DNA from: Roseovarius sp.
Lineage (GTDB): Bacteria > Pseudomonadota > Alphaproteobacteria > Rhodobacterales > Rhodobacteraceae
DNA: 64,000 nt
Assembly: GCA_021775255.1 (NCBI GenBank)
Contig: JAJFIA010000015.1
Span: 19,268-83,267, forward strand
Direction: 5' to 3'
Shown here: piece after piece, positions 25,534-33,981 of the stretch
Layout of the letters: every line of letters begins with the position of its first letter
Position numbering within the stretch: the first letter of the stretch is position 1
The notes under the pieces: model-generated
Told to the model about the DNA's origin: nothing
The model's database searches: none
The model's input: only the letters and a program-made list of their open reading frames with translations
Program-made: the position numbers and the translations under genes

Positions 25534-28145
25534 GCCGGTTCTCCTTTCTTGTTGATCCGGCCCCGTTGCAGCATGACGATCAGTCCAAGCAGAATAAGGG
25601 CAGGAATAAAGATGAATTCCTTGGCCATTTGCGATGATGGCGCCTGTATCGAGGCCAGTACAACGGGATCATCCGCATAAAAATCAAATGTGCCAAGCTT
25701 GTCGGCAAATGCTGTGCCAAAGACCGGTTCTTCCAGTTTGGCAACATCGCCTTCGATCATCAGCACAAGGCCGGTATCCGCCAGGCGGGTTGCCCCATCG
25801 CCATTGCCTGTCACTTTGACAACCAAAGTTGTTTCTTTGATCTCGGAAGTGTCAAAATCAGGGCCCGAAACAACCAGACGCAAGGTATCGCCGTCTGCGG
25901 CATCAGCCAAAGCCTGTTCCAGTGCAACAGGTGCAACTGTTTCATAAGGCGGCTCGATCTTGTTCATGAAATATCCCGGCTGGAACAGCATGAAGGCCAC
26001 CACACACAAGCCGACGCTTTCGTAAATCCGGTTTTTTGTCAGGAACCAGCCCATGGTGCCCGCGGTGAACACCAATATGGCAATCGAGGCGGTGACAAAC
26101 ACCAGAATGCCCTGCGCCCAGCCCACATTGATCAGCAAAAGATCAGTGTTGAAGATGAACATGAACGGCAAGGCCACGGTGCGTAAGCTATAGAAGAAGG
26201 CCACAAACCCGGTGCGGATTGCGTCCCCTCCCGACACAGCCGCAGCCGCGAAACTGGCAAGCCCCACCGGCGGCGTCACATCCGCCATGATGCCAAAGTA
26301 GAACACGAAAAGATGCACCGCGATCAAGGGCACAATCAAACCGCTTTGCGCGCCAAGGCTGACCACAACCCCGGCCATCAGGGATGAAACCACGATATAG
26401 TTCGCGGTGGTCGGCAGACCCATGCCAAGGATGAGCGAAAGAACACCCACAAGCACCAGCATGGCAATCAGATTGCCGCCCGAGAGAAACTCAACCAGAT
26501 CGGCCATCACCTGCCCGACACCGGTCAGCGTCACCGTGCCCACGATCACCCCGGCGGTCGCCGTGGCAAGGCCGATGCCGATCATGTTGCGCGACCCGTC
26601 GATCATGCCTTGAATGAGATCACCAACGCCGTCTTTGAAATTATTGGCCATATCCGATTCACCGCGGAAAATCGCTTTGATCGGGCGCTGCGTGAGCAGG
26701 ATCACAAACAACAGCGCCGTGGCCCAGAAAGCCGACAGGCCGGGGGATTTCTGTTCAATCATCAGAAAGTAAACCAGCACGATGATCGGCAGGATATAAT
26801 AAAGACCGGCTTTGTAGATCTCGCCAATGACCGGCAGCTCAACTTCTTCCGCATTGGGATCATCCGGCTCAAGATCATCCACCGAAGCCGCGAGTTTGAG
26901 CAAGGCAAGATAGGCGGCAAAAACCAGCAGGGCCAGCACCCATGAAGCGGCACCCGGTATCATCGAGGTGATCAGGGCGATGGGATATTTCACCCCATAG
27001 CACAACAATGCAAAACCGGCAAAAAACACCGCCATGCCGCCAATGGTCCGGCCCATGGAAACAACCCGGTTTCCCAAAACCGGCATGTTGTTTTTCACCG
27101 CTTCCAGATGCACGATATAGACCAGCGCAATATAGGAGATTGTCGCCGGCAGGAAGGCGTGGGTGATGACCTCGACATAGGAAATGCCGACATATTCAAC
27201 CATCAAAAATGCAGCCGCGCCCATCACCGGTGGCATGATCTGTCCGTTCACGGAACTGGCAACCTCAACAGCGCCGGCTTTTTCCGAGCTGAAACCAACC
27301 CGCTTCATCAGCGGAATGGTGAAGGTGCCGGTGGTCACCACATTGGCGATTGAGCTGCCGGAAATAAGCCCGGTCGCGGCCGAGCCAACCACAGCCGCCT
27401 TGGCAGGCCCGCCTTTGAGGTGGCCAAGCGCGCCAAACGCCATCTTGATGAAATAATTACCCGCACCCGCCTTATCCAGCAGCGCGCCGAAGAGCACAAA
27501 CAGGAACACGAATTTGGTTGAAACACCAAGGGCAATGCCAAATACTCCTTCGGAGGTGATCCACATATGGCTCATGGCTTTCTTCAGGGATGCGCCTTTC
27601 CAGCGGATCACATCAGGCACCAGATCAGACGAGCCAAAGAACACATAAAGCAGGAATATCGTGGCAATGATCGCCATCGCCGGGCCAAGCGCGCGGCGCG
27701 CGGCCTCAAACAGCAGGATCAGGCCGACAAGGGCAACCCATTTGTCCATATCATCGGCCAAACCGCCGGCATTGACGATCTTGTCATAGAAGATAAAGCC
27801 ATAGAGCGCGATGAATGCCCCCACTGCCGCCATGACCCAATCGAGAACCGGAATGTAATTGCGCGGTGAGGATCTGAATGCCGGATAGGCCATGAATGCC
27901 AGGAATACCGCAAAGGCAAGATGAATCTGGCGGGAGTTGTTAATCAGATCACCGGGAATAAGATAAGGCGCCCAGGGGGAGGCCAGTATCACCTGAAATG
28001 TGGCCCAGACAACGGCTATTACCGCCATCATCATGCCAACATTGCCTCCCGGATCGCGCGCTCCTGAATCGGAAGAGGCCACCAGATCCTGGAGTTCCTC
28101 TTCGCTTAACGGGCTACCGCCCGGCTTTTGATCGGCCATATTCAC
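25530..28145 (-). CDS. TRAP transporter fused permease (4TM/12TM) with DUF3394 tail
   Basis: 871 residues. The small Q-type domain (about 35-165) and the large DctM-type domain (about 180-690) are fused, as usual in TAXI systems. The large domain shows GSSIANVVTTGTFTIPLMKRVGFSSEKAGAVEVASS-like and GMGLPTTANYIV segments, the hairpin regions of the TRAP elevator. After further membrane helices, a soluble beta-rich segment about 750-840 (PPYETVAPVALEQALADAADGD) matches the DUF3394 extension, followed by one last helix. Together with the binding protein at 28252 it would import an organic anion with Na+. Substrate unknown. Confidence 0.93.
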   Translation of the reverse strand: MNMADQKPGGSPLSEEELQDLVASSDSGARDPGGNVGMMMAVIAVVWATFQVILASPWAPYLIPGDLINNSRQIHLAFAVFLAFMAYPAFRSSPRNYIPVLDWVMAAVGAFIALYGFIFYDKIVNAGGLADDMDKWVALVGLILLFEAARRALGPAMAIIATIFLLYVFFGSSDLVPDVIRWKGASLKKAMSHMWITSEGVFGIALGVSTKFVFLFVLFGALLDKAGAGNYFIKMAFGALGHLKGGPAKAAVVGSAATGLISGSSIANVVTTGTFTIPLMKRVGFSSEKAGAVEVASSVNGQIMPPVMGAAAFLMVEYVGISYVEVITHAFLPATISYIALVYIVHLEAVKNNMPVLGNRVVSMGRTIGGMAVFFAGFALLCYGVKYPIALITSMIPGAASWVLALLVFAAYLALLKLAASVDDLEPDDPNAEEVELPVIGEIYKAGLYYILPIIVLVYFLMIEQKSPGLSAFWATALLFVILLTQRPIKAIFRGESDMANNFKDGVGDLIQGMIDGSRNMIGIGLATATAGVIVGTVTLTGVGQVMADLVEFLSGGNLIAMLVLVGVLSLILGMGLPTTANYIVVSSLMAGVVVSLGAQSGLIVPLIAVHLFVFYFGIMADVTPPVGLASFAAAAVSGGDAIRTGFVAFFYSLRTVALPFMFIFNTDLLLINVGWAQGILVFVTASIAILVFTAGTMGWFLTKNRIYESVGLCVVAFMLFQPGYFMNKIEPPYETVAPVALEQALADAADGDTLRLVVSGPDFDTSEIKETTLVVKVTGNGDGATRLADTGLVLMIEGDVAKLEEPVFGTAFADKLGTFDFYADDPVVLASIQAPSSQMAKEFIFIPALILLGLIVMLQRGRINKKGEPA

Positions 28146-28251
28146 GTCTCCCTATGGTATCCGATTTCTTACGGATTTAATTTTTATAAAATCTGGTGCG
28201 GCCGGGGGCACAAACATGCGCCCCAGGCCTGGTGTTTACAGATCGTATTTT

Positions 28252-29223
28252 TTACTCGATCCAGCCTTTTTCTTTGTAATATTTCGCAGCACCGGGATGC
28301 AGCGGAGCCGACAGGCCGGCTGTTGCCATTTCTTCAGGCTTCAGATGGGCAAATGCCGGGTGCAGCTTTTTGAAGTCTTCGAAATTGTCAAACACGGATG
28401 AAACAACCGCATAAACAGCTTCATCGGAAACATCCGCCGAAGTTACAAATGTGGCGCCCACACCAAAGGTGGCCACATCCGCATCTGATCCGCGATACAT
28501 GCCGCCGGGGATGGTGGCCGAGCGGTAGTAATCATTTTCACTGATCAGCTTTTCAACAACCGGGCCATCCACAGTCACCAACACGCTGTCACAGCTTGTT
28601 GTCGCTTCCTGAATCGAACCCGACGGGTGGCCAACAGTGTAAACCATCGCATCAATCTGGTTGTCACATAATGCTGCGGATTGCTCGGCGGCTTTCAACT
28701 CGGTCGCCAGGGCAAAATCATCAGTGGTCCAGCCAAGGCCTTCCAGCAGCACTTCCATCGTGCCACGCTGGCCCGAGCCGGGGTTGCCGATATTGACGCG
28801 CTTGCCTTTGAGATCGGAAAAATTGCTAACGCCCGAATCCGCGCGGGCCACAACTGTAAATGGCTCAGGGTGAACCGAAAATACGGCACGCAGACCTTCA
28901 AACGGGCCGGCTTCTTCGAATTTCGAGGTGCCGTGATAGGCGTGGTACTGCCAGTCGGACTGCGCCACACCAAATTCCAGCTCGCCCTCGCGGATGGTGT
29001 TGATGTTGTAGACCGAGCCACCGGTAGATTCGACCGAGCAGCGAATGCCATGCTCTTTGCGGCCTTTGTTGACCAGACGACAGATCGCGCCGCCGGTAGG
29101 GTAATAAACCCCGGTCACGCCGCCGGTGCCGATGGTGATGAACTCTTCGGCATAGGCTGCCGGAGCCATCACAGCGGCCAGCGCGGCCCCTGCAACTGTC
29201 AGTTTCAGTTTGTTAAACATCAT
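28252..29223 (-). CDS. TAXI family TRAP transporter solute-binding protein
   Basis: 323 residues. The signal peptide ends near MAPAAYA (residue about 25). The mature protein starts [27 protein letters not shown], the TAXI signature, and continues with [30 protein letters not shown]. It is periplasmic and delivers substrate to the fused permease encoded downstream. TAXI proteins are often linked to glutamate, glutarate or related acids, but the ligand here cannot be named. The gap to the permease is 106 bases, long enough for partial termination or processing so that more binding protein than permease is made. Confidence 0.94.
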   Translation of the reverse strand: MMFNKLKLTVAGAALAAVMAPAAYAEEFITIGTGGVTGVYYPTGGAICRLVNKGRKEHGIRCSVESTGGSVYNINTIREGELEFGVAQSDWQYHAYHGTSKFEEAGPFEGLRAVFSVHPEPFTVVARADSGVSNFSDLKGKRVNIGNPGSGQRGTMEVLLEGLGWTTDDFALATELKAAEQSAALCDNQIDAMVYTVGHPSGSIQEATTSCDSVLVTVDGPVVEKLISENDYYRSATIPGGMYRGSDADVATFGVGATFVTSADVSDEAVYAVVSSVFDNFEDFKKLHPAFAHLKPEEMATAGLSAPLHPGAAKYYKEKGWIE

Positions 29224-29250
29224 AATCTCCCTTTGGTTGATGTCTCTTGG

Positions 29251-30162
29251 TTAATTCAGGTTGGTGCCGCTGCTGGTTTCCTGCAAACGGCGGTTATGGT
29301 GTTCGATCATCGCGATACGCTCGCCCGCGCTTTCTTCTGCACAGGCTGCCAGTTTTCCGATGATGGTTTCAACCAGAAAAACGGTTGAGGTATAAGATGA
29401 ATAGAAATGCGGCGTGTTGGTGGGAATGATGAAGGACGAGGCCGCATAGCGCAAAGCGTCACAGGCGTATGAATCGCTGATCACCACCACATAAACACCG
29501 CGTTCACTGGCTAGTTTGGCCGCGTTCAGAACCCTTTGGGCAAAGGGCGGCTTGGTGATCACGATCAGCGCATCGCGTTCGTCCATGGCCCCGATGATAC
29601 TGCCGAGCGAGGCCCCGCCACGGCCCGCAAGCGCCCAGTTATCTGTCAGGAAACTGGCCATATAGGTCATGTATTCGGCAATCCCGGATGAGCCAAGCGA
29701 GCCCAGAAGCATCACCTTGCGCGCCTTGCTTAGCCGATCCACCGTCTGATCAAGCTGTGCCCGGTCAATCTCACTGCCCAGCTTTCGGATATTCTCAAGA
29801 CAGGCCTCCATATGGGCGGTTGTGAAATCACTGCCCGCGCTGCCATGCTGGGAATGCAGCCGGTCAACCCGGGTGGAAAAACTGTCAACCTTGCGGTTAA
29901 TAGACGCCCGGATGACATCGCGCAGCGCTTCAAAACTGTCATATTTCAACGCCTGCGCCAAACGGGTGAATGTGGCCGGGGCCACGCCGCTTTCGCGCGC
30001 CACCGAGCGTAACGAGCGGGTCGCGGTATCCACCGGATTTTCCACCACGAAATCCGCCGCCTGCCGCAGCTTTGCGCTTAATGTGCTGTAGGCCGAAGCC
30101 AATCTGACATCAAATGATTCACCCAAACGATGAATCCCCCCGTTTTTTGTTTTTTGTTTCAT
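29251..30162 (-). CDS. MurR/RpiR family transcriptional regulator
   Basis: 303 residues. HTH_6 domain at about 15-90 (LRQAADFVVENPVDTATRSLRSVARESGVAPATFTRLAQALKY-type pattern) and SIS domain at about 125-265 (VMLLGSLGSSGIAEYMTYMASFL, DALIVITKPPFAQRVLNAAK). It starts 27 bases upstream of the TAXI gene and is transcribed with it, and lies divergent to the class III aminotransferase gene, so it probably regulates both sides. The ATG at 30162 is chosen; a TTG three codons earlier is also open. Neither has a Shine-Dalgarno sequence, so a leaderless start is possible. Confidence 0.9.
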   Translation of the reverse strand: MKQKTKNGGIHRLGESFDVRLASAYSTLSAKLRQAADFVVENPVDTATRSLRSVARESGVAPATFTRLAQALKYDSFEALRDVIRASINRKVDSFSTRVDRLHSQHGSAGSDFTTAHMEACLENIRKLGSEIDRAQLDQTVDRLSKARKVMLLGSLGSSGIAEYMTYMASFLTDNWALAGRGGASLGSIIGAMDERDALIVITKPPFAQRVLNAAKLASERGVYVVVISDSYACDALRYAASSFIIPTNTPHFYSSYTSTVFLVETIIGKLAACAEESAGERIAMIEHHNRRLQETSSGTNLN

Positions 30163-30235
30163 TTGTTTCAATACTTGTCAACTGGTGTTTTATATGTTTC
30201 AGATGAGGCACCGCATTCATCTATGGATCCGCCCC

Positions 30236-31555
30236 ATGTCGCATATTTTTCCCCGTCATACCAAAACCCACCCACCCGTAGCCGTGCGCGGGCAGGGGGT
30301 TTATCTCTATGATGCGGCCGGCAAACAATATTTCGATGGCTCGGGCGGGGCGGCTGTTTCCTGCCTTGGTCATGGTGATGCGGATGTGATTCAGGCGATC
30401 AAGGATCAGGCCGACGCACTGGCCTATGCCCATACCAGTTTTTTTACATCTGAGCCGGCCGAAACCCTGGCGGATACGCTTGCAACCCTTGCGCCGGGTG
30501 ATCTTGAGCGCGCCTACCTGGTTTCGGGCGGTTCCGAGGCGGTGGAGGCGGCGCTGAAACTTGCCCGGCAATATTTCATTGAAATCGGGCAGCCCGAGCG
30601 GCATCGTTTCATTGCCCGGCGGCAAAGCTATCATGGCAACACCCTTGGCGCTTTGGCGGTGGGCGGCAATGCCTGGCGTAAAAAACCCTTCGCGCCCCTG
30701 ATGATCGACAGCAGCCATATCGCGCCCTGCTATGAATATCGCGGCCGCGATACCGGCGAAAGCCTTGAGGAATACGGCCTGCGCGTGGCCAATGAGCTTG
30801 AGGCGGAGCTGCTGCGCCTCGGCCCCGAAACCGTGGCGGCCTTCATCGCCGAGCCGGTTGTGGGGGCCACCATGGGGGCGGTGCCCTCGGTGCCGGGCTA
30901 TTTCAGGCGTCTGCGTGAGATTTGTGATCAATACGGTATTTTGCTGATCCTAGATGAGGTGATGTGTGGCATGGGCCGCACCGGCAGCCTGTTTGCCTAT
31001 GAGCAGGAGGGGATCACCCCCGATATTGTCTGCATCGCCAAGGGTCTTGGGGCGGGTTACCAACCCATCGGCGCGATGATGTGCACCGCCCGGATATATG
31101 CGGCGATCGAGTCCGGATCGGGCTTTTTCCAGCATGGCCACACCTATATTGGCCATCCCATCGCCTGTGCAGCCGCCAATGTGGTGCTTGAAAAGCTCAC
31201 CCATGGCGGATTAACCGCACGTTCGGGTAAAATGGGCGCGCTGCTGCTTGATGAATTGCGCGCAACCTTTGGCCAACATCCCAATATCGGCGATATTCGG
31301 GGCAGGGGCCTTTTCATCGGGCTTGAACTTGTTGCCGACCGTGAAAGCAAAGCCCCGTTTGATCCCGGTCTTGCGGTCAACAAAGCCCTGAAAAAGGCCA
31401 CGTTCGAGGCCGGTCTTGCCTGTTATCCCATGGGCGGCACGATAGATGGGCAGCAGGGCGATCACATATTGCTGGCGCCGCCCTTTATCCTGACCGAGGA
31501 TCATATCGGTGAAATTATCGAAAAGCTGAAACGTGCATTCGACGCGGTGCTGTAA
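30236..31555 (+). CDS. Class III aminotransferase (aspartate aminotransferase family)
   Basis: 439 residues. The omega-type PLP aminotransferase fold is clear: LVSGGSEAVEAALKLARQYF (cofactor phosphate loop), SYHGNTLGAL, LILDEVMCGMGRTG with Asp240, and the PLP lysine K269 in IVCIAKGLGAGYQPIGAM. Such enzymes use pyruvate, 2-oxoglutarate or an aldehyde as acceptor; the donor is unknown. The ATG at 30236 is favoured over the GTG at 30185 because homologues begin close to PRHTKTHPPVAVRGQG. It is divergent from the RpiR-TAXI operon, suggesting that the imported compound is an amino or oxo acid metabolised by this enzyme. Confidence 0.88.
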   Translation: MSHIFPRHTKTHPPVAVRGQGVYLYDAAGKQYFDGSGGAAVSCLGHGDADVIQAIKDQADALAYAHTSFFTSEPAETLADTLATLAPGDLERAYLVSGGSEAVEAALKLARQYFIEIGQPERHRFIARRQSYHGNTLGALAVGGNAWRKKPFAPLMIDSSHIAPCYEYRGRDTGESLEEYGLRVANELEAELLRLGPETVAAFIAEPVVGATMGAVPSVPGYFRRLREICDQYGILLILDEVMCGMGRTGSLFAYEQEGITPDIVCIAKGLGAGYQPIGAMMCTARIYAAIESGSGFFQHGHTYIGHPIACAAANVVLEKLTHGGLTARSGKMGALLLDELRATFGQHPNIGDIRGRGLFIGLELVADRESKAPFDPGLAVNKALKKATFEAGLACYPMGGTIDGQQGDHILLAPPFILTEDHIGEIIEKLKRAFDAVL

Positions 31556-31578
31556 GTAAATTCCCCGGGCTTTTCGCG

Positions 31579-32085
31579 ATGGCACATGGCACCAGCATTA
31601 TAGTGAACGACAAGATGCAGGTGGGCTATCACTATCAGCTATCCGCACCGGCCGGTAAGGAATTTGCCCCAGGGTTCAACCCGTTTTATACCCCCGCTGA
31701 AATGCTGGAAATGGGCGTGTTTGAAGGCAAATACTGCACCGATTGCACCAATGAATTTCCTTCTTCTTGGTTTGAAAACGCAAAGCTCAGTCAGATTCCG
31801 GATGTTGCGCTTAACTATTTTGGCGTCAAAAGCCGGCAACCGCTGCGTATCTGGCAACAGAAGGGATGGATATATGGGCCTGACCCAAGAGGCTGGTTTC
31901 AGTGGTATTGCCGGTATTATCTCGGGCGTCGTTTGCCCGATGTGGATTCCATACAATTCAGGCGCTGGCGCGGATTTGCGCGCCATGCCGGGCAAATCCG
32001 AGCCAACTGTTATCCCGGTGACATCCTTTGCCGACCGCGCCAGAGGCAGGCGCTCTTGCAATGGTCATATGATCCGTTGATTTGA
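31579..32085 (+). CDS. Conserved hypothetical protein, aromatic-rich
   Basis: 168 residues, soluble. Rich in Trp, Tyr and Cys, with memorable blocks: MAHGTSIIVNDKMQ at the start, FEGKYCTDCTNEFPSSWFENAKLS in the middle, then GWIYGPDPRGWFQWYCRYYLGRRLP and ARHAGQIRANCYPGD. I recall homologous hypothetical proteins with the GWFQWYCRYYxGRR block in diverse bacteria, without any assigned function. The Cys pairs (CTDC) could bind metal. It starts 23 bases after the aminotransferase stop on the same strand and may share its transcript. Confidence 0.8.
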   Translation: MAHGTSIIVNDKMQVGYHYQLSAPAGKEFAPGFNPFYTPAEMLEMGVFEGKYCTDCTNEFPSSWFENAKLSQIPDVALNYFGVKSRQPLRIWQQKGWIYGPDPRGWFQWYCRYYLGRRLPDVDSIQFRRWRGFARHAGQIRANCYPGDILCRPRQRQALLQWSYDPLI

Positions 32086-32318
32086 GGGTGGGCGATATTT
32101 ATGGTTTTGGCCGCATCAATAAAGCGCATAATAGGTATTATGTAATGTTTAATTATCCAGTCATTTGCGATATTCCGCATTATAACAGCAGCTTGCTGAG
32201 CAAAATTAATCTGTGTATTAAAGACATAGTTTGAATATTATCAACAATCACAGGCCACCTTCCCTCGACAGTGTTGATGATACCTGTTTAGGAATGGCTT
32301 TGAAGGAAAATTGTATTC

Positions 32319-32753
32319 ATGACATCACTCTTGATCCTCAACGGGCCAAATCTCAATCTGCTCGGTCAACGCCAGCCCGAGGTTTATGGCGCAACCACAT
32401 TGGCGGATATTGAACGCCTGTGCGAGGCCAAAGCCAAGGCGCTTGGCCTTGCAATCGAGTTTGCCCAAAGCAATGATGAAGCCGTGATGATTGATCTGAT
32501 CCACAAGGCCCGTGGCCGCCATGATGGCATCATTCTCAACGCCGGTGCCTATACCCACACCTCCATCGCCTTGATGGATGCGATCAGCTCGGTCGCGCTG
32601 CCGGTGATTGAGCTGCACCTGTCAAATATCCATGCCCGCGAGGATTTCCGCCACACATCCTATATCGCCAAAGTGGCGCTTGGGGTGATCTGCGGTTTTG
32701 GCGCCTCGGGGTATCCCATGGCAATCGAAGCCCTCAACGAGGCGCTGAAATGA
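32319..32753 (+). CDS. aroQ: Type II 3-dehydroquinate dehydratase
   Basis: 144 residues, the standard length of this dodecameric cytosolic enzyme, which dehydrates 3-dehydroquinate to 3-dehydroshikimate. Motifs: ILNGPNLNLLGQRQPEVYG with the catalytic Tyr23, EFAQSNDEAVMIDLIH, ILNAGAYTHTSIALMDAI, ELHLSNIHAREDFRH. The usual Glu of the QSNxEG motif is kept (QSNDE) but the following Gly is Ala. The ATG of the LuxR gene overlaps its stop (ATGA), so the two are co-translated, an unusual partner for a shikimate gene; it may serve in quinate use rather than aromatic biosynthesis. Confidence 0.95.
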   Translation: MTSLLILNGPNLNLLGQRQPEVYGATTLADIERLCEAKAKALGLAIEFAQSNDEAVMIDLIHKARGRHDGIILNAGAYTHTSIALMDAISSVALPVIELHLSNIHAREDFRHTSYIAKVALGVICGFGASGYPMAIEALNEALK

Positions 32754-33505
32754 TCAGGACCGATACAATGCTTGATCTGCTCAATGCGCCCGGCATTGAA
32801 GACCTGTGGGAGATGCACACCAGGCTGATGGCCGGTTATGGTTTTGACCGGCTGATCTATGGCTATACCCGCTACCGCACGGCCACTTCATTGGGCGATC
32901 CCGATGATTTTGTTCTGCTGACCAATCACAAGCCCGATTACACCGATGTATTCATCGGCGAAGGCCTGTTTTTCCATGCGCCGATGGTACGCTGGGCTTT
33001 GGAGAATGACGGCGCCTGTTCGTGGTCGGTGATGCATGAAATGGCCAGGACCGGAACGATGACCGGGCCGGAACGCAAAGTGCTGGAGTTCAACATCGCC
33101 AAAGGGGTGACGGCGGGCTATTCCATCAGCTTCAAATCCATCTCGCCGCGCACCAAAGGGGCGATTGCCCTTACAGGCCGTCCGGGGCTTTCTCAGGCCG
33201 AAATTGATGCCATCTGGGCCCGGCACGGAGATGATATCACCGTGCTGAATACCATTACCCATCTGCGTATCCTGTCCCTGCCCTATACCGCTCCGGGCCA
33301 GTCTTTGACAAAGCGTCAGCGCGAGGTTCTGGGCTGGGTCGGGGACGGTAAAACCATTCAGGATATCGCCATTTTGCTTGATCTGACATCAGCGACCGTT
33401 GAAAAGCATTTGCGCCTCGCGCGTGATTCGCTCAACGTGGAAACCACGGCGCAAGCGGTGCTGAAAGCCGCCTTTCAAAATCAAATGTTCATTCTGGATA
33501 CATAA
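32750..33505 (+). CDS. LuxR family transcriptional regulator (autoinducer-binding-like, solo)
   Basis: 251 residues. The N-terminal domain (about 15-165) looks like the acyl-homoserine-lactone-binding fold and the C-terminal GerE domain (about 185-240) reads LTKRQREVLGWVGDGKTIQDIAILLDLTSATVEKHL, a normal LuxR HTH. In the ligand domain the invariant Asp-Pro pair appears as Ala77-Pro78 (GLFFHAPMVRWA), so lactone binding is doubtful. No luxI-type synthase is present in the window. It overlaps aroQ by four bases. Role inferred: a solo regulator for another small molecule or for the adjacent operon. Confidence 0.88.
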   Translation: MIRTDTMLDLLNAPGIEDLWEMHTRLMAGYGFDRLIYGYTRYRTATSLGDPDDFVLLTNHKPDYTDVFIGEGLFFHAPMVRWALENDGACSWSVMHEMARTGTMTGPERKVLEFNIAKGVTAGYSISFKSISPRTKGAIALTGRPGLSQAEIDAIWARHGDDITVLNTITHLRILSLPYTAPGQSLTKRQREVLGWVGDGKTIQDIAILLDLTSATVEKHLRLARDSLNVETTAQAVLKAAFQNQMFILDT

Positions 33506-33981
33506 TTAGTGCAGTTTGGACTTAGATAGCGGCTGTTTCGAACAAAAAGTCCACCCAACCCTGAAAATTTACCAAAGAGTAAGGTTTTCCCTACTTTCAT
33601 TTTGTTACCGTATATCGCAATATAGTGATGTTCCGTGAGTGGTGGCTTTGATAGCCCGGGAACATCAGATCTGAAACCTCTGTGATATCAGAGCTCTCGG
33701 ATTTGCCGGTTCTTCCGGATGTCGGCCGCTGGTTTTATTGATCAGATCAGCGGTCGGCGCTTCCAGGCTGTTGTTTCATCCCCAATTTTACCACAGCCTT
33801 ATTTTACGGCACCGCCCTGCAAAGAGCGGTGCCGTATTTAAAGCGTTTCGCGATAAACCTGAATAACGGGTTTGTCGCGAAACGCGCGAAACACTGATAT
33901 GTTACATGGCGTTTCGCCTTAACCCTGTCTCAGGTTTAAGGCGAAACGCTTTAGTTGTCGGTAGCACTGCATTTTTTCATA
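33506..33981. other. Hairpin-rich intergenic region without a protein gene
   Basis: 476 bases after luxR. It contains in order: 33626-33634 paired with 33659-33667 (9 bp, with an inner GGCT/AGCC stem); CTCTG 33678-33682 with CAGAG 33689-33693; 33721-33731 with 33748-33758 (11 bp, two G-U); ACGGCACCGC 33806-33815 with GCGGTGCCGT 33826-33835 (10 bp perfect); and two large hairpins described separately. No ORF with a ribosome binding site is seen. It may hold a small RNA ending at the 33806-33835 hairpin, but no known RNA family was recognised. Confidence 0.6.
33843..33949. repeat. Composite GCGTTTCGC repeat forming two long hairpins
   Basis: Hairpin 1: 33843-33859 pairs with 33869-33885 over 17 positions (one G-U). 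Hairpin 2: 33909-33922 pairs with 33936-33949 over 14 perfect base pairs. All four arms carry GCGTTTCG or its complement, so the outer arms of the two units can also pair with each other. This looks like a dispersed palindromic element with an RNA-foldable structure, located before the convergent gene at 33982. Confidence 0.8.

Noticed and set aside
32231..32413. 60-codon frame ahead of aroQ
   Set aside because: Overlaps the aroQ start in another frame, no ribosome binding site, no recognisable content.
33620..33840. SRP RNA, 6S RNA or RNase P in the hairpin-rich region
   Set aside because: The GGAAGGAAGCA-type SRP core, the 6S open-bubble arrangement and RNase P conserved cores were not found.
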